The notes beneath the pieces were generated by a model that worked only from the letters and a program-made list of their open reading frames with translations, had not been told where the DNA came from and made no database searches. Both the position numbers and the translations under genes were made by a program. 64,000 nucleotides of DNA from Periplaneta americana (taxonomy: Eukaryota; Arthropoda; Insecta; Blattodea; Blattidae). Within the stretch, counting starts at the first letter, position 1; every line of letters begins with the position of its first letter. Location: the NCBI RefSeq assembly GCF_040183065.1, contig NW_027185499.1:2728001-2792000 (forward strand), given 5' to 3'. Shown piece by piece: positions 19,882 through 30,655 of the stretch.

Positions 19882-20390
19882 TATGTTACCACTGCCACTG
19901 GGTGTTTACCCATTCGCAGTGTGGATAAATAGATGCATGCAAATCAAATTTGGCAACAACGCTGAGTAACCTGCTTCAAAACAGGGCAACCAATCTCCTT
20001 GGCGATTAAATCTGCGTGTTGATAAGGCTATCGAAGTTGAGTATCATCTTTAAGTCAGGATAACTAACCTTCGTGAAGACGTCTGGAAGCGACTTTTGAC
20101 TTCTATTAGAGTATGAAGCTCCAGGGTGTAATCAAATACGGAAAAGAGATGGTAATATGATCAAAGAAAATGTTGACCGGAATCCTCGAGAAACAAGTTA
20201 CAAGAAGAACAAGATCTAGAACCACCTGTTCAGCAACGTTCAGCAGGCAGTAATCTACACAGACGTAAGTACGAGGGAGCTGAGTTCAATTTCCCTCTCC
20301 ATAGCTATACTGCAGAGCGGATGGCAGTTCAGTACAGGTTATTCGATAAACAACTTACAATGTCATTCACAGTTTAGGAATATCATATAT
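19882..20390. other. Right flank of the satellite, nothing recognised
   Basis: Sequence changes abruptly at 19882 inside the T arm of the partial unit. No family resemblance seen up to 20390. Confidence 0.5.
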
Positions 20391-20391
20391 T

Positions 20392-20515
20392 AGGCCTATT
20401 TATTTATGGAGGAAGTCGTCGTAATTCAAGTGAGGCAAGAAGCATGCAACGTCAAAGTTTTCCTCAAAGAAGGTTGCCTAATGAGCAGGCTTCGAGATTT
20501 TGGACCCGATACAAT
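20392..20515 (+). pseudogene. DUF4817-type transposase N-terminus, fragment 1
   Basis: The plus-strand frame reads IYGGSRRNSSEARSMQRQSFPQRRLPNEQASRF, the helix-turn-helix block at the start of many insect IS630-type transposases (usual form YGEARGNSSEA..Y...FPNRRLP). The normal continuation TFVAVSQRLRETGS is not here but appears 0.9 kb downstream at 21430, suggesting one element opened by later DNA. Confidence 0.6.
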
Positions 20516-20759
20516 AAGTTTACTGTGCAGATACTATAGGTTGTTGACTCGCTGCAGGTAGCGAAAGGTAGAGATGTGTTGAGGTAATAACGTTGCTGTT
20601 TAGAATAGAGTACGGTGGTATGGGGAAATATACATTACACAAGGACAATGTCAAAATAATGTGAAACGCATTTATTTTCCTGTCTTTTATAAGTATTTCT
20701 TTTCAATTATACACAGTGTTAACGGTAGAAATAAACATTTTTTATTTTTTATTTATTTA

Positions 20760-20803
20760 GTAGGTTATTTTACGACGCTTTATCAACAGCTTAGGAAAAT
20801 AAA
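20760..20803 (-). mobile_element. SINE 3'-end fragment
   Basis: GGTTATTTTACGACGCTTTATC followed by CAACAGCTTAGG is the inverted 3' end of the SINE seen complete at 33012-33226, where the inverse reads TAGCTGATAAAACGCCGTTAA. Confidence 0.6.
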
Positions 20804-21414
20804 CATGTAGCAATTTTAATTTCTTCATTTATCCTATTGGTTGTCTTTAGGAAGTGCAGTTACAATACCGAATTGAAATACAGTATATTACAAGACACAT
20901 TTTCATTGTCTCAAACGTAAATCTTTTTCGGTTATCTGCCAAACACAGTTTGTACTGTGAAAAACTGCGCTCTACGTCACATGACGAAAAAATCTAACAT
21001 CATTACAGTCTCTGAGAGACAGTCCTTTATTCTGGGGTGACTCTGTATCAATTAATTTGCTGTTTATATTACACAGTGATCCATGTCCGTTATTTTTACA
21101 TAAAATTGATTTCCACTTCTATTTTACACGTTCAGTAACCGGTGTACTTGATGTCTCATTAAATCTCTGCATCATTTTCTAAATTAATTTGAGGGATTCT
21201 GGCATCTCTTGCTCTGACTTTTCTAACCGTGTAATAGTTTCAGACACAGTTTGAAAATATATTTGTAAGAAAACCAAATTATTCGTCAGAACCTTCAAAT
21301 CCAGAGCGTTTTCCTTTGCGTATTTTTTGGCATTCATTCTACAGTACCCCCACCCACTGTACGCTTTACCACTATACTCAGAACGCCGTTATGCGGATTT
21401 CCCACTGAACTCGA
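20804..21414. other. AT-rich interval
   Basis: Lies between two pieces of the same transposase reading. No box, terminal repeat or open frame recognised. Confidence 0.4.
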
Positions 21415-21581
21415 AGCCTGCTAATGGGCGAACTTTTGTAGCAGTTTCTCAACGATTATTAGAAACTAGAAGTCTCTTACCCCGTTTCGACAATAACACA
21501 ACCAGAAATTTGTTTAAAAATGATACTGCTTTACGGAAGCGGGAGAGATTAAAATGTTGCATTACAAAAAAGCTCGTGTGA
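21415..21581 (+). pseudogene. DUF4817-type transposase N-terminus, fragment 2
   Basis: Reads KPANGRTFVAVSQRLLETRSLLPRFDNNTTRN, the second half of the helix-turn-helix block whose first half sits at 20392-20515, then loses similarity. Same strand and order as fragment 1. Confidence 0.6.
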
Positions 21582-22385
21582 TTTTGTGCAGAAAACCATT
21601 ATTGTTCATTCTTTAGATGTACAATTAAAAAATGGAGCAATATTGTTACACAAAAAGTAAATTTACTACAATGTTCTATTAATGAGATTGAAAGTTTGTA
21701 TTTGCTGCTCGTTTTATGTAAACAACGATATTGACATAGTCGCTCCTGCAATTAGAACAGATCATAGGAGCTATATTCCATCTCAAATCGACCAAAATAT
21801 ATAGAAAATTGACTTTGCAATTTTAAATACAATGAAACTTTTTCTGTCTGTAGACAACTGTGCTACAATGCTTTGTGCAAAGTTTGAGGCATCAAAACTT
21901 CAGTGTTTAAATTAAAAATATTTAACTTTATCGTATTTTCATAAAATTAGCAAATTTACACTGTCGTAGCTCCGAAACCCTTTCACCCAATGACTAAAAT
22001 AATGTTTTATTTTGATACTGAGAAATTAAAGTTTATACTCACACATAAACAATTTTTCTTACATTTTATGGAAATGGAGAAATTTAGATTTTTCTTCATT
22101 AAGACGCCTTTGCCCAGAAAAAAAATATTTTAGTTGTATATGGTTAGATTTCTCATTGAAAGTACAAATAAACACATTTTTTACTGGTGGGGCGTTAATA
22201 AGAAAGTACTGAAAATATCAAATAAAGAAAATAAATAGTATGCGCGTGAACTAACCAGCTGACTGTGAGGCGGGAGCTAGCTCAGGCAAGCAAGGCCAGG
22301 AGATATAAACACGAGAAGTGTCGTCTAGCAGCGCATGGCTGTCTAGCTTTATCACAGGAATAAAATGACAAAAGATGGAAGACTG
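21582..22385. other. AT-rich interval
   Basis: No coding or structural feature recognised. Confidence 0.4.
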
Positions 22386-22394
22386 CATCAAAAA

Positions 22395-23507
22395 CCTTTA
22401 CTCACCAAATGTAGCTATTTTTTTACAGAGGACTTTCACATCTCTTTCCACAGAAGAGTATGTTTTTGTCACAAGTTTTGACATCGAGACAGGAATGCAG
22501 GCATGTGTCGGCGAAGTCCCTTGTACTGTGCATGGGCGTTCGAATCTAGGCACCAGCTCTTTAGTCTCCCTTGCATAATCCTCTTTGCTGACGTAGCAGA
22601 ATGTTACTGTGGTCAAATTCGCTGCTGACCACTGAAATAATTCAAACGGAGTGGTGATTTGGTTATGAATTGGACGTTGAACACTGGCTCTGCCTGCCTG
22701 TCGTTTTATTGTTCCTCCAACTCCGTCACACGTCCCTTTCCATGAGAAGTAGCAAAGAAGTGCCATTCTGCCTTTATACCAAACTCTTATTCATGGTAAT
22801 ACAGATTGATAAAGTTCTTTCTGTTTTTATATTGAGAAGGAGCACCATCACTGAAATAGAATAATTTCTCCACTTTGTCATAAGCTTACTTCTGTTTCAA
22901 AAAATTAACTGCTTTCGAAAGAGGTGGACTGCAACAGTATCATGTTTCAGGCAATCGGATATAACTACAAAAGAGTCACATTTCTCAGTGTCATAGTTCA
23001 TATGATAAACAACAAAAGAATGTACCGTTGCCTTATTGTTGTTCCAATGGAAACCAGGTACTTAATTTTGAATAATGAAAGCATAATTTTCAGAGAAGTC
23101 TAGTGTAACTAGAAAATCCCAATGCTTTACATTAATTTTTGTTTCTTTATAAAACATTCTTTGTTGTCTCGCAATAAATGAATGTTCTTTGAATGCCTCT
23201 GCCTTTCTAACTTTCCAATTAACACATTTATAAATTCATCTCTAGATGTTTCCAGGCTTTCTAATGTTGTTTTGTCTGTAGCTGCCCACTGTTTACATGA
23301 AATTGAGTCTATCAAAGCTTCATCAAAAATAGACAGTGATTGTGTTTCTAAATCTAATGTTCCGGGACACTCAGCACACTTATCAAAATAACATGACGGT
23401 TGTGGTGGACTGCAAATGATTCTTGCAATACAGTCTTGGTAGGATTTTATAGGTAGGCCTAATTCTCCACTTTTGGTTAGCTCTGGGAATTTTACACCAT
23501 CTATCAT
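22395..23507 (-). pseudogene. cc8L18.2-like repeat-family protein, broken
   Basis: Minus strand readings in order: MIDGVKFPELTKSGELGLPIKSYQDCIARIIC, CKQWAATDKTTLESLETS, LDFSENYAFIIQN, GFHWNNNKATVHSFVVYH, CDSFVVISDCLKHDTVAVH, LFYFSDGAPSQYKNRKNFINL, KAEWHFFATSHGKG, CDGVGGTIKRQAGRASVQRP, then CYVSKEDYARETKELV and a basic end. I recall these blocks from multicopy metazoan proteins often labelled cc8L18.2-like; the SDGAPSQYKN block could carry a catalytic Asp, which would fit a DDE-type recombinase, but this is inference. Several frame breaks separate the blocks. Confidence 0.65.
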
Positions 23508-23639
23508 TCTGCTTCTCAGTCCACTTTTTCCTTCCCCTCACTCCCAAGGAGGTTTCACGAGATACCGAATGACCTATAAATACAGCCCTGTTAGTTGTGA
23601 TGCCTGAAGTACGGTAGGCCTAATACCAAATTGCTAATA

Positions 23640-23775
23640 CTGTAGGCGCTTCGAGAAAGCAGATTTACAGTCTAAACCCCTGATGAGTCGGCAACTTCTC
23701 TGCTTTCTGTGTGCAGCGGAAGGATGTAGTCTAAAGACGAATGCTTCGAATCACGGCATGTGGAAAAACGTAGGC
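23640..23775 (+). repeat. Dispersed repeat, copy 1 of 2
   Basis: About 110 bp (GAAAGCAGATTTACAGTCTA ... TCTGTGTGCAGCGG) matches 52868-52996 in the opposite orientation at roughly 80 percent. Class unknown. Confidence 0.7.
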
Positions 23776-23796
23776 TAATGGTATTTCATTATTGTG

Positions 23797-23895
23797 ATTC
23801 CGCCGAATTAGCTCTGTGTTAACGCACTTGCCTCCAGACTAGCCGGCGGATTCCATTTCCACGGATCAGAAATTTTTCTCTAAAATTTGTACCTC
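23797..23895 (+). mobile_element. tRNA-derived SINE, decayed
   Basis: A-box-like TTAGCTCTGTGTTAACGC, anticodon region CTTGCCTCCAGAC, and GGATTCCATTTCC where a B box is expected, followed by GAAATTTTTCTCT as in other SINE tails of this window. Confidence 0.45.
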
Positions 23896-23972
23896 GGACT
23901 AGGGGATTTGATGATGTAGGCCTACAACTTTTTTATCACTAGACCAGTCGTCGGCAAAACGTTAATGTAGGT

Positions 23973-25094
23973 CAGTGATGTCAAAGCAAGAGCATTTTTC
24001 TGACCTTGACGTCATGCGCGGGCATTAAGCGCTAGGTATGCTAGGAGGAATAAGCAGCCTGTTGGATTAAGAAAACAGTGGTGCACAAACTTCACACGGA
24101 ACGTGAAATTTTATGTCGTCATTTTTATATGGCTTCATTCTGTTTGTTATTTTCTATATTGTCTGTAAAACAAAAGTACTAACATCTATTTCTTAATCTA
24201 ATATTGCAGTTGTTTTTTAAACATTAATAATATACTAAAGAGAAAAGAAGGAATATTCACACAAATTCCATAATAACTACAACTATACTGTACTAAGTGA
24301 ATTAAACACATCATTCATAAGGAAAGAGTCATCCCAAAGAAAGACATTGAATATGACATGATAAGTTGAAATTGGTATTGATGGTATCTTTAGTCTTATA
24401 AAAGTAATCAAAACAATATTATAGTACAAAGCAAAGTTGTCTAGGTTTGTGTTTTAACTGTAACTGATGTTACATAATAAAACTTTTATCGCATTATGCT
24501 TTTAGGTGATATTGGTGCGCAACTCTCTGTTATAAAAATATTAAATTATATCGAAACCTGCTGAAGCTATAGAACTGACGTTTTACCAAAACAAAGGCAC
24601 GTATCTTTTGTTTGTGATGAACAGTATTTGCTTTAATTCATTTCCTTACACACATTTTCCATGCGAATATTTTCAAAATTTTCAATACACTATCTTCAAT
24701 AATATGTATTTACGAAAACATTGTTTTAGTACCTGTAAGGCTACTAAACAAACATATCTGAAAATGTCGCTTTTCTGTAAAAAAAAAAGTTGACAATATA
24801 TTCATTTTGAATAAAAAAGAAAATATGTGAAAAATGAACATTAGAATTAAAACTTACATTCTTATAATGCACTTATACTTCTCAGACAAATTTAAAAATT
24901 AACATAGATACAGTTTTAATAAGTTCTCTTCCCTTTATCCATTGAATCAATGCTGGCCATCCCTGTATATAGCTCGACCAAGCGGCATATTTTACCTCTT
25001 TCGTCTATCTCTTTCCTTTCCGCTGTAAAGCGCTCAGGCTTTCCTGGGCTCTAAAGCGCGCCCGTACTCCTATGGGTATCAGTTGACATCACTG
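23973..25094. mobile_element. Non-autonomous hAT element
   Basis: Ends CAGTGATGTCAA (23973-23984) and inverted at 25083-25094, flanked by 8-bp ATGTAGGT (23965-23972) and ACGTAGGT (25095-25102), 7 of 8 identical, as for hAT transposition. The 1122-bp interior is AT-rich with no transposase reading I recognise. GCGCTAGG and GGGCGCGCTT sit near the two ends as subterminal GC patches. Confidence 0.85.
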
Positions 25095-25320
25095 ACGTAG
25101 GTGATGTCATCTAAAACGCAGCCCGTCTTGCAAGACCAGGGGTGGTAGAAAGCAGTAGGCTGGGGTTAGGAGAGGACTGAACCTCGGCCGTATAGTCAGG
25201 AAATAATTAACCGAACTACGGTGAAATCTGGTTCTCCATCATAAGTTACAATTTGTAATTTCTCAAATAAATGCGGAACCGTCAATCGGAAGCGCGCTTT
25301 AGATTTAACGAGTTTCATTT

Positions 25321-25322
<2 letters not shown>

Positions 25323-25364
<42 letters not shown>
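25323..25364. repeat. (AT)n microsatellite
   Basis: About 20 uninterrupted TA dinucleotides. Confidence 0.97.
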
Positions 25365-25366
<2 letters not shown>

Positions 25367-25850
25367 GAGCCGAACATTGAAATAAACCTAGTACAAAATG
25401 ATCTAAGGAGTATATATTTCGAATTGTATTGAATTTTCGGGAAATTTTTTAATCTGAGCAATTTTCCCTTCATTTGGGCTTCTTTGCAAAGTTTCAAAAT
25501 TTTATAATAACAAAACATTATATTCGGAAACGTTTTTTCTTAATCAGTATTAATATTGTGGAAAAGTACAATTGATAATGGAGTTTTGTATAATACCTCT
25601 TTATGGTGCTAATATGAACCCCTTTAAGCAGTTTAAAACATAAACGTATTAAATTTTCTTTCTGTGCACAACAAAATAATTTCTCCTCCTATTCGTCTAC
25701 AATTATTGGTTTTGATGCACTCTTTACGTTTAATGGTTTTAAAACAGACATGCTGATCGCCAGTTACAACTACTTGTCTATCCTGCAAAAGTCTGACATA
25801 AACTGCCGCTTGCCGACCGCTGCACTAGACTGTGCACCAATAAGCCTGGC
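25365..25850. other. Unannotated AT-rich stretch
   Basis: Nothing recognised. Confidence 0.4.
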
Positions 25851-25854
25851 TTAA

Positions 25855-26135
25855 ATCCCAAATCAATCCGCAGCGCATACGACGAGAAGGCTACTGTTGA
25901 TAGTAATTCGTCCGTCGCACGGGGACGTTAAGTCTGGCGGCCTTGATGCTATTCGACAGGAGTAGGCTACGTGCCGGTACCAGTTTTCCCTTCTTTTTTC
26001 CTCTTCTCCATCACCATCATCACTCATTCCCTACACTGCTCTAACATGAACACTTACATTATACCCTAGTACACAACAAAATTGTCCACAGTTACACATC
26101 ATACATAGCGCGGCCGGCCGAAGTGGTGTATAATT
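25855..26135 (+). repeat. Probable LINE 3'-UTR-type dispersed repeat
   Basis: The phrase GGGGACGTTAAGTCTGGCGG and GCTATTCGACAGGAGTAGGC I recall from recurrent insect LINE 3' regions; no second copy lies in this window, so this rests on memory only. A (CAT)n-like run follows at 26008-26030. Confidence 0.35.
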
Positions 26136-26700
26136 TGAAAATTTATCACAGTCCTGCCATCTATGCGCAATATGTGGAACCTGAATCACACAAGTGAAGT
26201 GGATAGGCATTGGATACATCATTGTCAATCACTTTTATTTCAAATAATTATCACCTGATAATTTGCAAACTGTAAAATGTACTACACTCTGAATAAAATA
26301 TTAAGTCATCGTTAAACAATTGTTTTGTCCAGATATACGTTAAGATTGTGTGTGTGTGTTATTGTGTCCGTGTGTGTATGCAATGCCTACCCGCTTCACG
26401 TACGTGATTCGGGTACCTCATATTGGGGATAAATGGTAGAACTGTGAGCCAGTTTTTGTGAAAAAAGACACATTTGTCTAACTCACTGTTTTATATCTAT
26501 CATATCATTTTACCATTCGAAATTTTAAACCAATATTTCAATTCTTTAGTAATGGCTTCGTATAACACTGAGACGGGATCCCACGGTTTATCCCTATTTC
26601 AATAATATATTACAGTCAAATCTATCATCAAAAGCCTTGTTATACTCTATAAAAGCGAAATAAATTTATAAATTTAATCGTCGTCTTTTCAGTGTGATAG
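26136..26700. other. Intergenic, with GT-rich run
   Basis: Contains a degenerate (GT)n at 26347-26380; otherwise unrecognised. Left flank of the large hAT element. Confidence 0.4.
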
Positions 26701-26802
26701 TGAACATATAATCTAAGCAGTGGCGGTTTTCGAAGGGGGGGCTGCGGAGCTGCAGCACTCCCAGACATTTGTTTCTCTTGTCTCGTTTTATGTTGTGAAA
26801 TA

Positions 26803-28165
26803 CGTGGTACAGTCATTAAGTTCTAAGACTTGACGCCTGGAGGGTAGGCTCCCACAAGAATCTGGACGTATCACAAGGTGCCGCATAACACGGCGTACAT
26901 TTAAACAGAACACATCCTCCCTCAAAATAGTCTCCGTTGGCCGTTATGCACGTTTTCCAACGTTGGTACAGCTGCTGGAAGCACCATTGAAAGATGTTGG
27001 CAGGAAGGTCCCGTATGGCTTCTCTTGTGGCAGTCATGACCTCTTCGGAAGAATGAAATCTACGCCCACGTAGGGTTGCTTTCGTGCGAGGAAAGAGAAG
27101 AAAATCGCATGGTACGAGATCAGGTGAGTACGGAGGTGTGGAAGAACTGTTACCTGTTGTCTTGCAAGTTCCTCTCGGACAAGGACAGAGCGATATGCAG
27201 GGACGTTGTCATGTTGCAACAGCCAATTCTTTGTACGCCATAGCTCAGGTCGCTTACGGCGAATTGAATCTCGTAAGCGGCCAAGGATCTCTTTGTAGCG
27301 GGTTTTGTTCACAGTTGCACCTTCTGGGATGAATTGCATGTGAACAATTCCATTTGAATAAAAAAAAAAAACAGTTCAAGCATCACCTTGCCTTTTGACC
27401 TGTCTTGTCGCGGTTTTTTCTATCTTGGTGATAACGGCGTTTTCCAGGTGGCGAATTGTCGTTTCAGTTGCGGATCGTAAAGGAAACACCAAGTTTCGTC
27501 TCCAGTTATTATCCGGTTGAGAAACGTCGAATCCTCGCCAGCACTACTGATGAGGTCACCACAAATCGTCATGCCATCATCACGTTGGTCTTGCGACAGG
27601 ATTCGTGGCACACTGTGCTGGGTAACACGAGACATGTTCAGATCATCAGACAGAATTTTGTAGCAAGTACCATGCCTGACCCCTACTGTTGCTGCGATAT
27701 CGTCTACCGATTGGGAGCGGTTAGCACGCACCAACGTTGCAACTTCTTGGATCTTGCGTTCAGTTCGAATTGTTTGTGGCCGACCAGTACACACATCATC
27801 TTCCAAACTGTCTCTTCCTTGCAAAAAACGTCGGTGCCACCTAAACACAACACTGCGACTCACTACGTCCTCACCGAAAACTTGGCTGCATCATTTGAAA
27901 TGTTTCGGCAGCAGTTTTGCCTAATTTCTGGCACAACTTGATGTTTGCTCGTTGCTCAAACTGTGACATCTCGGGTTCCGACGTGCGCATTCAAATCACC
28001 GTCACAACAAAGACCGTAGTTCTGCTTACAGTGCATGCACTCAACTTTCTCTTGTTGGGTCGAGAGACTAACTGACAAGGTATCATACCATGGCGCCACC
28101 TATGCGCTATAGTGCACCACAACGCCACTAGGCGCTCAGTATTAGTACTTAATGACTGTACCACG
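26803..28165 (-). mobile_element. mariner element
   Basis: Terminal inverted repeats CGTGGTACAGTCATTAAGT at both ends, TA on each side (26801-26802, 28166-28167). 1363 bp, normal mariner size, with a complete-length but broken transposase on the minus strand. Inserted 85 bp inside the hAT element. Confidence 0.95.
26816..27969 (-). pseudogene. mariner transposase
   Basis: Starts MSQFEQRANIKLCQKLGKTA at ATG 27969. HTH region GRPQTIRTERKIQEVATLV and VGVRHGTCYKILSDDLNM follow; catalytic blocks are ITGDETWCFLYDP (first Asp), LLQHDNVPAY (second Asp) and PPYSPDLVPCDFLLFP (third Asp, D34D type), the last in a neighbouring frame. It ends NIFQWCFQQLYQRWKTCITANGDYFEG. Frame changes near 27870, 27340-27420, 27160 and 27050 make it inactive. 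Family length about 345 residues, matched here. Confidence 0.92.
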
Positions 28166-28559
28166 TACATTATTATACAGTCTCTATTTAGCGGCTCGAA
28201 TTAAAAAAAATTCGCTCTCATTGACATGAAGCCACTTCCTCCCCTGGAGCTGCCAGTGTCGTCTCGGATGCTTTGCGCGTTAGTTTTACCTCTCCCCATG
28301 ATGCCCCTGGCCGTGAATCCAGAGTTTCCAGGCGATTCAAAATTTGCAGCAGTTTGTCAGTAGCGCGCAGTTTTAAATACATTTTCTTTAACGTTGTGAG
28401 TATAACAAGTGCAACATTGTTTAATTCTATTCAATATTAACAGTCTATTCAGTTCAGTGCCTTAACAATTCAGGAGAAATGTGAAATAAGTGCCCATCAG
28501 TTGAATCTCATAATGGAAAGAGCCGCTAAACAAAATAGCCTACAAAGCTCGCAAATTTT

Positions 28560-28892
28560 TCGCTAATTTATCCAGTATTTCTGCTTTCTTCTCTCGATCT
28601 CTACACAGCCTTTATTAGATTAATGTGTTTCAAAGGCAGTTCCATCAGCTGGGGCAACAAGATGGAGTTTTAAATAAGAACAGTAAATACTGCTCATGAG
28701 AAGGAGCCATTGCTAGAATGATTTCAAAATGTAATGGAATCTGAAACATGTCACAATATCACAATAAATGGGGCAAGCGCCCTGGTGCGTACTCTTGAAG
28801 ATCCTGAATTCAATTTCTGGCTCAGTTTTCTTCATTTATTAATGAATCATGTAGATATAGTATACAACCAACTACACCATCGCCAGTTAGAT
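28560..28892 (+). pseudogene. hAT transposase, central fragment
   Basis: Reads ESETCHNITINGASALVRTLEDPEFNFWLSFLHLL, then MNHVDIVYNQLHHRQLDT, the central region of ZMYM1-like hAT transposases (usual form HDNITVNGASGLVRKLEDPEF.FWL). The upstream part of the protein (zinc finger and first catalytic Asp) is missing. The fragment is cut by the 453-bp MITE at TA 28892. Confidence 0.8.
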
Positions 28893-28893
28893 A

Positions 28894-29346
28894 CCGTATT
28901 TGCTCGCGTAATTTGCGCCCCCGCGTATTTTGCGCACCCTACTTTTTAGGGGATTATTTTGAACTATATTTTTGCTCCGTGTATTTTGCGCACACATTAT
29001 ACGTACATATTTTTTCAGTGTAGTAGGGATTACGTACATATTTTTTTTCAGTGTAGTAGGGATTTTCCTTCCCTACAGTCCATCGTAGGTCATTCACCAG
29101 CAACTGAAGTGCCTGCTTCAGAAAGAAACCCCAAAGTCCCGCTACTTTAACAATGCTTGTCCTTGGTAGAGACAAGTTACCGGTATAGCAAATTAGCCCT
29201 ATCGTAAATACTTACCTATACATATACTAATTGAGATAAACTCAGAACAGGACCTCTTATTTGAAAAATCCGTATATTTTACGCACCCCAATTTTTCAAT
29301 GGCCAAAGTTAATTAAAAAGTGCGCAAATTACGCGAGCAAATACGG
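28894..29346. mobile_element. 453-bp MITE, pogo/Tigger-like ends
   Basis: Inverted ends CCGTATTTGCTCGCGTAATT with TA on both sides (28892-28893, 29347-29348). The ends resemble pogo/Tigger-type ACCGTATTT...GCGC termini by memory. A short direct duplication of ACGTACATATTTTTTTTCAG-like sequence occurs at 29001-29055. No coding capacity. Confidence 0.88.
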
Positions 29347-29376
29347 TATTTCTAAAGTTTCAAATCTGCATATTAA

Positions 29377-29580
29377 AAAATTGAATTATGGTTTATTTTA
29401 TGACACTCGCAACTGCAGGGGTTATATCAGCGTCGCTAGTGTGCCGGAATTTTGTCCCCGAAGGATTCTTTTAAATGCCAGTAAATCTACTGACATGAAC
29501 CTGTCTCATTTAAACACATTTAAATGCCATCGACCTGGGCCGGGATCGAACCCGCAACCGACTATGCTACCGAGGCCGAC
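29377..29580 (-). mobile_element. tRNA-derived SINE, complete
   Basis: Minus strand: head CCTCGGTAGCATAGTCGG, B box GGGTTCGATCCCGG, body GTCGATGGCATTTAAATG ... GGACAAAATTCCGGCACAC ... CGACGCTGATATAACC. Flanked by TCTGCATATTAA (29365-29376) and TCTGCATATCAA (29581-29592), an 11 of 12 target duplication. It splits the hAT coding sequence. Confidence 0.88.
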
Positions 29581-29592
29581 TCTGCATATCAA

Positions 29593-30240
29593 GCTTTGTT
29601 AATGCCATACAGACAATACGGAACAGTGCACAGTTGAGCAGCGAGATCTGTGAAAATGAAAACCCTTAAATGCGTCGTAAGGTCGAAGGGATTCAGACAA
29701 GGGTTGCGGCAGCCAAGGAAGTGTGTGACCTCATTATCACACAAGCTAACACCCGATTCCAGTTCATAGATCATCTGATATCTTCTCTTCTCTGTCAAGA
29801 AAAATTTGAATGCTACAAAAGCTCATTTCCTGAAAATGACCTAAATGTGTGTGTGAAGCTTTTTGCAATGTTCGATAAAGACAAAAAAAAACGGAACTCA
29901 CTGTGTTGTATCAGAGACAAGAATTCAGAAATATCAGTGACGCAGTCAATCTCTTGCACTTTCTTCTATCTGAGAACTTGCGGGCCTCATTTTGAGAAGT
30001 TGTGAAACTACTACGCATAGCTATCACCATACCAATGACAACTTCCGAACCAGAACGTTGCCTTTAGTGCTTGAAGATAGTATAATCCTATCTCAGAAAT
30101 ACGATGAGAGAAGAGAGACTGACCGCATTAGCTATATTTTCCATTGTAAAGACTATGTTAAACGACATATCGGATTTTAATAAGAAGATGCTTCAAAAGT
30201 TTGCAACCTACAAGACAAGGCGCATGGAACTAATTTTTAA
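29593..30240 (+). pseudogene. hAT transposase C-terminus with dimerisation domain
   Basis: Readings: AAKEVCDLIITQANTRFQFIDHLI, CYKSSFPENDLNVCVKLF, then in other frames LRIAITIPMTTSEPERC and ATYKTRRMELIFK, the hAT dimerisation domain (PMTTSEPERCFS...RR.EFIFK). This domain pairs transposase monomers in the nucleus. Frames shift at about 29890, 30010 and 30180; the FSTLKRIKTFLRN segment is lost. Confidence 0.82.
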
Positions 30241-30559
30241 ATAAGGTAAGTTGCATCGTTCATTTTTGTATGCAGCACCCTGAATTCAATGCCCACGAGC
30301 CGCCACTGAATCTAAGTACGATCTCATCTTCTTGAATATATCAACTTCTAATACTACCAAAGATGTCGGCCTAAGGAACGTAACAGTCGTATCAACTTAT
30401 GAAAATTATCGTACTTCAGCAGACAATTGTCGTAGGCTCCATTTCTCACCTTACTTTTTTGTACACAGAACGTCACAAACACATTTAAGTCAACAACCAC
30501 AACAATTATCACAGAAATATAAAATCCGCACGACATAGTGTTCGGACGTACCTCGTACA

Positions 30560-30655
30560 TTCATTCATAGTGTTTAGCCCAAGGACAGGACTTGCATTGC
30601 AAACCCAGCATCCTACATTGTTTCCTGTTTTCTTTTTACCGTGGAAACACATATT
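30560..30655 (-). pseudogene. LINE 3'-end fragment, (TGAA)n family
   Basis: Inverse of GTCCTTGGGCTAAACACTATG followed by AATGAATG; matches the 3' end of the LINE at 50597-51525 (CCTTGGGCAGAACAATGAAT). About 95 bp only. Confidence 0.75.

Larger units (their letters stand above)
26718..30308 (+). mobile_element. hAT (ZMYM1-like) element with three nested insertions
   Basis: Ends CAGTGGCGG and CCGCCACTG with perfect 8-bp duplications AATCTAAG (26710-26717, 30309-30316). Total 3591 bp, but 2020 bp are later insertions: mariner 26803-28165, MITE 28894-29346, SINE 29377-29580. What remains (about 1.57 kb) carries 3' parts of a hAT transposase on the plus strand. Internally deleted relative to autonomous relatives, which encode about 600-800 residues. 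Confidence 0.93.

Noticed and set aside
25315-25518. 67-codon frame with an Ile-Tyr repeat tail
   Set aside because: Created by the (AT)n microsatellite.
27456-27941. 161-codon plus-strand frame in the mariner
   Set aside because: Antisense shadow of the mariner transposase.
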